11,986 nucleotides of DNA from an uncultured Collinsella sp. Its GTDB lineage: Bacteria > Actinomycetota > Coriobacteriia > Coriobacteriales > Coriobacteriaceae. Positions 7,172-11,986 of this stretch are shown piece after piece (within the stretch, counting starts at the first letter, position 1; every line of letters starts with the position of its first letter). A model generated the notes under the pieces. It saw only the letters and a list, made by a program, of their open reading frames with translations. It was not told where the DNA came from and did no database searches. Both the position numbers and the translations under genes were made by a program. The stretch covers positions 1 to 11,986 of the forward strand of contig CALKBB010000078.1 of assembly GCA_937989795.1 (NCBI GenBank), given 5' to 3'.

Positions 7172-7226
7172 TCTCGATCCGTAACATCTAGCCGAGTTTT
7201 TGGGTCCTAGCTGTTACAGATTGAGA
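7172..7226 (+). repeat. Palindromic repeat, type A (copy A3), also a likely - strand terminator
   Basis: TCTCGATCCGTAACA (7172-7186) pairs with TGTTACAGATTGAGA (7212-7226) around a 25-nt type A interior, with one C-A mismatch and one wobble. It starts exactly 80 bp after B2. On the - strand it lies 23 nt past the stop of the LacI gene, and the hairpin is followed by TTTTT (AAAAA at 7167-7171 on +). It therefore looks like the terminator of that gene. Confidence 0.83.
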
Positions 7227-7249
7227 CAAACGGAATAGGCCGAGCACGT

Positions 7250-8251
7250 CTACGCCCGCAAGTCCTTTACGCTGGAACGCTCGACCAACACGCCCGAGAC
7301 GAGCGTACGGCTTCTGGAGCTCGGAGCTTCCAGACCCGCGACGACCTCGTTGAGCGCACGGACGCCCAGCTCGCGGTGGCGAAACTTCACCGACGTCAGA
7401 ATCGAGTTGGGAATCGTCTTATAGAGCTCATCGTCGAAGCCGATCACGGACACATCATTGGGCACACTGAGCCCTTTGTCACGTAGAGCCATCATCACGC
7501 CGTTTGCCATGCAGTCGTTAGCAGCGAGGACCGCCGTGCAATCGGGCTTATCGGCAAGCACAAGGCCCGCGGCATAGCCACTATCCGCATTCCAATCGCC
7601 TTGCAGAGGCTCGGGCGGCTCAATGCCACGCGCCTCGAGTGCCGCACGCCAACCTTTCATACGGCACTGGCTCGACAACGACTCTTTCTTACCAGAGACG
7701 AAGTACACGTTTTTATGCCCGTGGTTCAAGAAGTACTCGCACGCCATGCGCGCGCCGCCCTCTTGGTCGTCACTGACGGTGGAGCAGGTAGGATGTTCCA
7801 TCGGTGTGATAATCACCGTCTTGAGGTCTTTCGGTGCCTCAAAAGTATCAAAGTCATCGACCATCTGACGCAGGTTGAAGATCATGCCATCAACAGGCAG
7901 CTGCGACATCCTACGCGCCGCTTCGGCAAGGGTCATCTTCTCCCCCGCCCGCTTTTTGATCATCGTGAGCGCAAAGCCGCGTTCTTCGGCGGCATCTGCG
8001 ATACCGTCAATCATGTCCACGGCACCGCCCGACAAGTGGAACAGCACCACGCCGATGCACCCGTAACGGCCCAACTTGAGCGAACGCGCGGCAAAGTTGG
8101 TTCGAAACCCGAGCGCCTCCATTGCGGAATGAACCTTATCGCGTGTCGACTCTCGCACGCTATCGGGCTCGTTGATCACACGCGAAACCGTCTTGAGAGA
8201 AACGCCCGCAGCAACTGCTACATCGTTCATTGAGATATTTTTCTTGTCCAT
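7250..8251 (-). CDS. LacI/GalR-family transcriptional repressor (module 3)
   Basis: A protein of 333 residues with the LacI-family layout. The helix-turn-helix is MNDVAVAAGVSLKTVSRVIN (8-27), followed by the hinge region FRTNFAARSLKLG and the sugar-binding core. The core includes AANDCMANGVMMALRDKGLS and then VPNDVSVIGFDDE. Recognition-helix residues differ from the module 2 repressor (SLKTV against SRQTV), in line with the different operator sequence upstream of its divergent target, the module 3 IICB. The start at 8251 (MDKK) is chosen because it matches the family N terminus, has GGAGAAG about 11 nt upstream, and lies downstream of the predicted promoter. An in-frame ATG at 8329 would overlap the -35 of that promoter. 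It likely controls the IICB and GH1-C pair. The effector cannot be read from the sequence. Confidence 0.92.
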   Translation of the reverse strand: MDKKNISMNDVAVAAGVSLKTVSRVINEPDSVRESTRDKVHSAMEALGFRTNFAARSLKLGRYGCIGVVLFHLSGGAVDMIDGIADAAEERGFALTMIKKRAGEKMTLAEAARRMSQLPVDGMIFNLRQMVDDFDTFEAPKDLKTVIITPMEHPTCSTVSDDQEGGARMACEYFLNHGHKNVYFVSGKKESLSSQCRMKGWRAALEARGIEPPEPLQGDWNADSGYAAGLVLADKPDCTAVLAANDCMANGVMMALRDKGLSVPNDVSVIGFDDELYKTIPNSILTSVKFRHRELGVRALNEVVAGLEAPSSRSRTLVSGVLVERSSVKDLRA

Positions 8252-8302
8252 CGTTGCCACTACTTCTCCAGTCGGTTTTGCATCGCTTGTTTTTTGCGTT
8301 CT

Positions 8303-8329
8303 AGCATACACTACCTGCCCGACTGACAA
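8303..8329 (-). promoter_or_regulatory. Candidate promoter of the module 3 LacI gene
   Basis: Read on the - strand, a -35 TTGTCA (8324-8329) and a -10 TATGCT (8303-8308) are separated by 15 nt, shorter than ideal. It would give a leader of about 45 nt to the start at 8251. Confidence 0.4.
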
Positions 8330-8373
8330 ATCAGCCGTTTATCGGACGATATCGACCGTTCACCCGTAAATCC

Positions 8374-8402
8374 TTGTTGCTCTTCCAAAAATGTCTTACG
8401 TT
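8374..8402 (+). promoter_or_regulatory. Candidate promoter for module 3 IICB
   Basis: TTGTTG (8374-8379) and TACGTT (8397-8402) are 17 nt apart, but each matches consensus at only three positions. If used, transcription would start near 8409, directly before the 24-bp palindrome, and the extra half-site would overlap the -10. Confidence 0.3.
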
Positions 8403-8434
8403 GTCATTAACGAAATGACAACGTTGTCATTTCG
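8398..8434. promoter_or_regulatory. Operator region: 24-bp perfect palindrome plus extra half-site
   Basis: Bases 8411-8434 form a perfect 24-bp palindrome with half CGAAATGACAAC and the central CG typical of LacI-family operators. A third half-site, ACGTTGTCATT (8398-8408), repeats the right half upstream. It is the probable binding site of the divergent LacI protein. I did not find it elsewhere in the window. Confidence 0.75.
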
Positions 8435-8535
8435 CAATGCCTTCCTTAAACAGGAAAGTTTCCGGGCAGTCCTGACCATCCATCGACGACCAGTTCCATC
8501 CACATGCATCGCGCATCAAGTAGCAAAGGAGCTCT

Positions 8536-10323
8536 ATGGACGCCATCGTAAAGATGCTCGAAAAGCATCAACCGTTCTTTGAGAAGATCTCGAGGAACAT
8601 CTACCTCCAGGCCATCAAGGACGGATTCCTTGGGTGCATGCCCATTGTCCTCACCTCTTCGATCTTTCTGCTCATTGCCACCCTTCCCGGCGTAGTCGGC
8701 ATCACGCTGCCCCAGCCGCTCATCGACTGGTGCAACAAGCTGTACAACTTCACCATGGGTGTCATGGGCATCATGGTTGCCGGCACCACTGCCAAGAACT
8801 TTACGGCTTCCATGAACCGTCGCATGCCCGCCGGCAAAGTGCTCAACGACGGCTCCACCATGGTTGCCGCCCAGTGCAGCATGCTGCTGCTCGCTGTTAC
8901 GCAGTTCACCACCAAGCTCAACGGCTCCGAGCTTTCGGTCTTCGATTGCACCAGCATGGGTACGCGCGGTCTGTTCTCGGCCTATATCGCCGCGTTCATT
9001 ACCGTTTGGGTCTATAAGTTCTGCGTCTCTCGCGATCTGACCATTAAGCTGCCCAAGGAGGTCCCGGGCGCCATCGCTCAGAACTTCCGTGACATCATCC
9101 CCTTTGGCGGCGCCGTCATCATCTGCGGCATCATCGATGTCGTCGTGCGCAACCTCATGGGCGTTCCGTTCTCCGAGCTGCTCATCAAGCTGCTCTCCCC
9201 GCTCTTCACTGCAGCAGAAACCTATCCTGGCCTTATCCTTATCCAGGCAGCCACCGCGTTCTTCTGGTTCATCGGTGTCCACGGCCCCTCGATCGTCCAG
9301 CCGGGCATCGACCCCATCCGTCTTGCCAACCAGGCCGAGAACCTGCAGGTTCTGCTGGCAGGCGGCCACCCCGCCCACTCCCTCACCTTTAACATGTCGC
9401 TCGTGGGTGAGTTCGGCGGCACCGGCGCCACGTTCATCGTGCCGCTTCTGCTGATTCTCTTTATGAAGTCCAAGCAGCTCAAAGCCGTCGGTAAGGCCTC
9501 GATTGTTCCTGTTGCCTTCGCCGTCAACGAACCGCTGCTCTTTGGCGCGCCGATGATCCTTAACCCCTACATGCTCATCCCCTTTGTTGCCGCCGGCTGC
9601 GTCAACGTAAGTGTTGCCAAGTTCTTTATCGACAACGTGGGCATGAACGGCTTCTCCTTCGTGGTACCTTGGGCTACCCCTGCCCCCATCGGCATCTTCA
9701 TCACCACGAACTTCCAGCTTATCGCCCTGGTGTTTGTCGCAATCATCATCTTGCTGGACGCCATCATCTACCTGCCGTTCTTGAAGGCATACGATAAGCT
9801 GCTCTGCGACCAGGAGGCCGAGCGCGCCGCCGAGCTGGGTCTCGAGTCCAACGGTGCCGCTGCCATTGCCGCCAGCACCTCTGCGCCCGCTGTCGAGCAG
9901 ACCGCCGCTGTCACCACTGCCGCCGAGCCGACCGCCGCTGCCGCCGACAGCAAGCCTGTCGCCGATCAGCCCGAGCCCGCCGCCGACGCATCCGCTAAGA
10001 AGGATGTCGACGGCCTGAAGGTCCTCGTCCTGTGCGCCGGCGCCGGCACCTCTGCCATGCTTGCCAACGCCATCAAGGAAGGTGCTGCGCAGACCGGAGA
10101 GAACATCGCTTCCTCCGCAGGCGCCTATGGCCAGCACACTGCCATCATGGATCAGTACGACGTTATCGTGCTTGCCCCGCAGGTCCGTAGCTACTACAAC
10201 GACATGAAGGCCGACACCGATCGCCTGGGCATTAAGCTGCTCGCCCCGCGCGGTAAGGAATATATCGACCTTACTCGCGACCCCGCTGGCGCCATCAAGT
10301 GGCTCCGCGAGAACCTCGACTAG
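8536..10323 (+). CDS. lacE: PTS lactose-family IICB permease (module 3)
   Basis: A protein of 595 residues with the same IIC-linker-IIB build as the module 2 permease, to which it is closely similar throughout. Both begin with an N terminus of the form IVKxLEK followed by NIYLQAIKDGFL. His249 in GVHGPS and Glu332 in NEPLLF are the expected sugar-contacting residues of IIC, and Cys500 in VLVLCAGAGTS is the IIB phosphorylation site. It lacks a few residues in the first loop (about 55-62) and has a longer Ala-rich linker (about 440-490), which accounts for most of the length difference. The ATG at 8536 follows AAAGGAG (8525-8531) at a rather short 4 nt. It is the first gene of module 3, downstream of the 24-bp operator and before GH1-C. 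It needs a IIA protein that is not encoded here. Lactose or cellobiose-like sugars are both possible. Confidence 0.94.
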   Translation: MDAIVKMLEKHQPFFEKISRNIYLQAIKDGFLGCMPIVLTSSIFLLIATLPGVVGITLPQPLIDWCNKLYNFTMGVMGIMVAGTTAKNFTASMNRRMPAGKVLNDGSTMVAAQCSMLLLAVTQFTTKLNGSELSVFDCTSMGTRGLFSAYIAAFITVWVYKFCVSRDLTIKLPKEVPGAIAQNFRDIIPFGGAVIICGIIDVVVRNLMGVPFSELLIKLLSPLFTAAETYPGLILIQAATAFFWFIGVHGPSIVQPGIDPIRLANQAENLQVLLAGGHPAHSLTFNMSLVGEFGGTGATFIVPLLLILFMKSKQLKAVGKASIVPVAFAVNEPLLFGAPMILNPYMLIPFVAAGCVNVSVAKFFIDNVGMNGFSFVVPWATPAPIGIFITTNFQLIALVFVAIIILLDAIIYLPFLKAYDKLLCDQEAERAAELGLESNGAAAIAASTSAPAVEQTAAVTTAAEPTAAAADSKPVADQPEPAADASAKKDVDGLKVLVLCAGAGTSAMLANAIKEGAAQTGENIASSAGAYGQHTAIMDQYDVIVLAPQVRSYYNDMKADTDRLGIKLLAPRGKEYIDLTRDPAGAIKWLRENLD

Positions 10324-10337
10324 TTCCTCCCTCTGTT

Positions 10338-10364
10338 GGTGCCCGGATTCCCGGTTCGGGCACC
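10338..10364 (+). terminator. Intercistronic hairpin between IICB and GH1-C
   Basis: GGTGCCCG (10338-10345) pairs with CGGGCACC (10357-10364), 8 bp around an 11-nt loop, followed by TCTCCCTATTC without a real T tract. GH1-C has its own good ribosome binding site 22 nt later, so read-through is expected. Confidence 0.5.
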
Positions 10365-10398
10365 TCTCCCTATTCGTATCCCACAGAAAGGATGACTC

Positions 10399-11820
10399 AT
10401 GACCAACCCCATGCAGTTCCCCGACGGCTTTGTGTTTGGCGGCGCCACCGCTGCTTACCAGGTTGAGGGCGAGACCCGTACGCACGGCAAGGGCAAAGTG
10501 CCCTGGGACGATTTCCTGGCAGCCCAGGGTCGCTTCTCCCCCGATCCCGCAAGCGATTTCTACAACAAGTACCCGGTCGATATCGACCTGTGCCAGCGCT
10601 TCGGCATCAACGGTATCCGCGTCTCCATCGCTTGGAGCCGTATCTTCCCCAGTGGCACCGGCGAGATCAACCCCGAGGGTGTTGCCTTCTATCACGAGCT
10701 TTTCGCCACCTGCAACAAAGCTGGCGTTATCCCCTATGTCACGCTCGATCACTTCGATACGCCCGAGGCCTTTTACCAGAACGGCGGCGAGGGCTTCCTG
10801 ACGCGCACGACGATCGACGCCTTTGTCGAGTACGCCAAGTTCTGCTTTGCCGAGTTCACCGAGGTCAAGCACTGGTTCACCTTTAACGAGATTCCCGCGA
10901 CCGCCGAGGGCAGCTTTATCGTCGGCAACTGGCCGCACGGCGAGAAGTATCGCCTGGACAAGGCCTTCCAGCTCATGCACAACATGATGGTGGCCCACGC
11001 CAAGGCTGTCGTCGCCTTCCATGAGGGCGGCTTTGAGGGCGAGATCGGCATTGTCCAGAACCTGGAGCCCAAGTATCCCCTCGATCCCAACAGCGCTGCC
11101 GACTGCGAGGCAGCTCGCATGGCCGATGTCATCAACAACCGCTGGGTACTCGACGCCACCTTCCGCGGCCACTATGCAGCTGATACCTTGGAGGCTGCGA
11201 CCAAGCTGGCCCATATCGCCGGCGGCGAGCTCGACATCCGCGACGAGGACATCGCCGCGCTGACCGCCGCGCTCCCCTACAACGATTGCCTGGGCGTCAA
11301 CACCTACAAGTGCCAGTTCCTGCGTGCTGCCGAGGGCGAAAACGACATCAACCACAATGGCACCGGCGACAAGGGCTCCTCGCGCTGGTTCCTCAAGGGC
11401 GTTGGTGAGTCATGCGTGCGCGAAGGCGTTCCCACCACCGATTGGGACTGGATCATCTATCCCGAGGGCCTGTACGACCTGCTGCTCCGCATTAAGAACG
11501 ATTACCCCAACTACAAGAAGATCTACATCACTGAGAACGGCATGGGCTATAAGGACGACTTCGAGGACGGCTTTATCGATGACGCCCCTCGCATCGACTA
11601 CATGCGTCAGCATCTCGCGTGGATCCTCAAGGCAATCGACGGCGGCGTGAACGTCGACGGCTACTTTGTGTGGTCGCTGCAGGATCAGTTCTCCTGGACC
11701 AACGGCTATAACAAGCGTTACGGCCTGTTCTACATCGACTTTGAGACCCAGAAGCGCTATCCCAAGGCGAGCGCGTACTGGTACAAGAACGTCGCGGAGA
11801 CCGGCCTGCTCATGGCCTAG
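10399..11820 (+). CDS. lacG: GH1-C, 6-phospho-beta-galactosidase/6-phospho-beta-glucosidase
   Basis: A 473-residue GH1 enzyme for intracellular cleavage of phosphorylated beta-disaccharides delivered by the upstream IICB. The acid/base is Glu164 in FTFNEI and the nucleophile Glu379 in ITENG. The phosphate-binding segment is SWTNGYNKRYG (Ser432, Lys439, Tyr441), with the LacG-type Trp433. Much of it reads the same as GH1-A, including the AAYQVEGETRTHGKGK segment and the C-terminal SAYWYK. One local difference is TLDHFDTP where GH1-A has TLHHFDTP; the second His, the one conserved across GH1, is retained. The ATG at 10399 follows AAAGGA (10387-10392) at 6 nt, a much better site than that of GH1-A. 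It is the last gene of module 3, closed by a terminator at 11843. Confidence 0.95.
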   Translation: MTNPMQFPDGFVFGGATAAYQVEGETRTHGKGKVPWDDFLAAQGRFSPDPASDFYNKYPVDIDLCQRFGINGIRVSIAWSRIFPSGTGEINPEGVAFYHELFATCNKAGVIPYVTLDHFDTPEAFYQNGGEGFLTRTTIDAFVEYAKFCFAEFTEVKHWFTFNEIPATAEGSFIVGNWPHGEKYRLDKAFQLMHNMMVAHAKAVVAFHEGGFEGEIGIVQNLEPKYPLDPNSAADCEAARMADVINNRWVLDATFRGHYAADTLEAATKLAHIAGGELDIRDEDIAALTAALPYNDCLGVNTYKCQFLRAAEGENDINHNGTGDKGSSRWFLKGVGESCVREGVPTTDWDWIIYPEGLYDLLLRIKNDYPNYKKIYITENGMGYKDDFEDGFIDDAPRIDYMRQHLAWILKAIDGGVNVDGYFVWSLQDQFSWTNGYNKRYGLFYIDFETQKRYPKASAYWYKNVAETGLLMA

Positions 11821-11842
11821 TTTCCGCCGCATACCCCCTGTC

Positions 11843-11890
11843 GGCCGCATGAGAATCCCTCCACGGGTTCACATGCGGCCTATATGTTTT
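11843..11890 (+). terminator. Rho-independent terminator after GH1-C
   Basis: GGCCGCATG (11843-11851) pairs perfectly with CATGCGGCC (11872-11880). The stem continues past one A-A mismatch with GAA/TTC and is followed by TATATGTTTT. Confidence 0.8.
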
Positions 11891-11909
11891 GGCTCGGTTC
11901 GAACAGGCC

Positions 11910-11974
11910 GTTTGTCTCGATCTGTAACATCTAGCAGGGGTTTTCGGTCCCAGCTGTTACAGATCGAGACAAAC
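11910..11974 (+). repeat. Palindromic repeat, type A (copy A4)
   Basis: GTTTGTCTCGATCTGTAACA (11910-11929) and TGTTACAGATCGAGACAAAC (11955-11974) are perfect inverted repeats of 20 bp around a 25-nt interior. The interior is a drifted type A (AGGGG for CGAGT, CCCAG for CCTAG). It starts 19 nt after the T tract of the GH1-C terminator. The window ends before the position where a next unit would be expected. Confidence 0.87.
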
Positions 11975-11986
11975 AGGACGTCCGGT

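Larger units (their letters stand above)
6913..7249. other. 337-bp convergent intergenic region with repeat array
   Basis: This region lies between the ends of IICB (+) and the LacI gene (-). It holds one classical terminator and then three palindromic repeats (A-B-A) with a period of about 80 bp. The spacers after the second and third repeats are also related: GAGACAAACGGAATAAGCC at 7143 recurs as GAGACAAACGGAATAGGCC at 7223. I see no ORF or other gene. Confidence 0.8.

Noticed and set aside
7008..7226. The spaced repeats as a CRISPR array
   Set aside because: The repeats are long palindromes with variable arms, the spacers are related to each other rather than unique, and no cas gene is present.
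8252..8329. N-terminal extension of the module 3 LacI protein to an ATG at 8329
   Set aside because: It would start within the predicted promoter and adds 26 atypical residues. The ATG at 8251 fits the family start.
8441..8456. Small inverted repeat CTTCCT...AGGAAAG in the module 3 leader
   Set aside because: It is short, low-complexity and without conserved context; not enough to call an attenuator.
8446..11355. Very long - strand open frame (969 codons) opposite IICB and GH1-C
   Set aside because: It is antisense to two well-recognised genes and arises from their G/C-biased third positions. Its translation is low-complexity (Gly, Val, Asp, Glu, Leu) with no recognisable domain.

Overview
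The window is moderately high-GC bacterial DNA with strong G/C preference at third codon positions and densely packed genes. It is a carbohydrate-uptake locus. The lactose-type PTS permeases, LacG-like phospho-beta-glycosidases and LacI repressors suggest a gut actinobacterium of the Coriobacteriia, such as Collinsella. That assignment is inference from general protein character, not a database result.

Layout. Three PTS/glycosidase modules lie on the + strand. Module 1 is the tail of an IICB permease (1-368) followed by GH1-A (435-1874). Module 2 is GH1-B (3533-4975) followed by a complete IICB (5152-6912), the reverse gene order. Module 3 is a complete IICB (8536-10323) followed by GH1-C (10399-11820). 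Modules 2 and 3 are each preceded by a divergent LacI-family repressor gene on the - strand (2154-3182 and 7250-8251). The regulator of module 1, if there is one, lies outside the window.

How it works. Each IICB permease would import a beta-galactoside or beta-glucoside and phosphorylate it at C6 through a C-terminal IIB cysteine. The partner GH1 enzyme then hydrolyses the phosphorylated disaccharide in the cytoplasm. All three GH1 proteins keep both catalytic glutamates, the Ser/Lys/Tyr phosphate site, and the tryptophan associated with 6-phospho-beta-galactosidases. No IIA component and no tagatose-6-phosphate pathway gene is present here, so these must be supplied from elsewhere.

Regulation. 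The 350-bp divergent region of module 2 carries three copies of a 16-bp operator-like sequence ending in ACGTGCTCAT. The divergent region of module 3 carries a different operator, a 24-bp perfect palindrome plus an extra half-site. At the candidate promoters these sites fall just downstream of the predicted transcription start. A GC-rich hairpin without a strong T tract sits between the two cistrons of every module, while a classical terminator follows the last gene of every module.

Most unusual element. Six palindromic repeats of about 55-65 bp occur only after the ends of the + strand operons. Every copy has an outer arm ending in TGTAACA (one variant CGTAACA), exactly 25 nt of interior, and a return arm starting TGTTACA. 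Two interior types (A and B) alternate as A-B, A-B-A and A (cut by the window end) with a period of about 80 bp, and all copies have the same orientation. Several paired differences between copies preserve base pairing.
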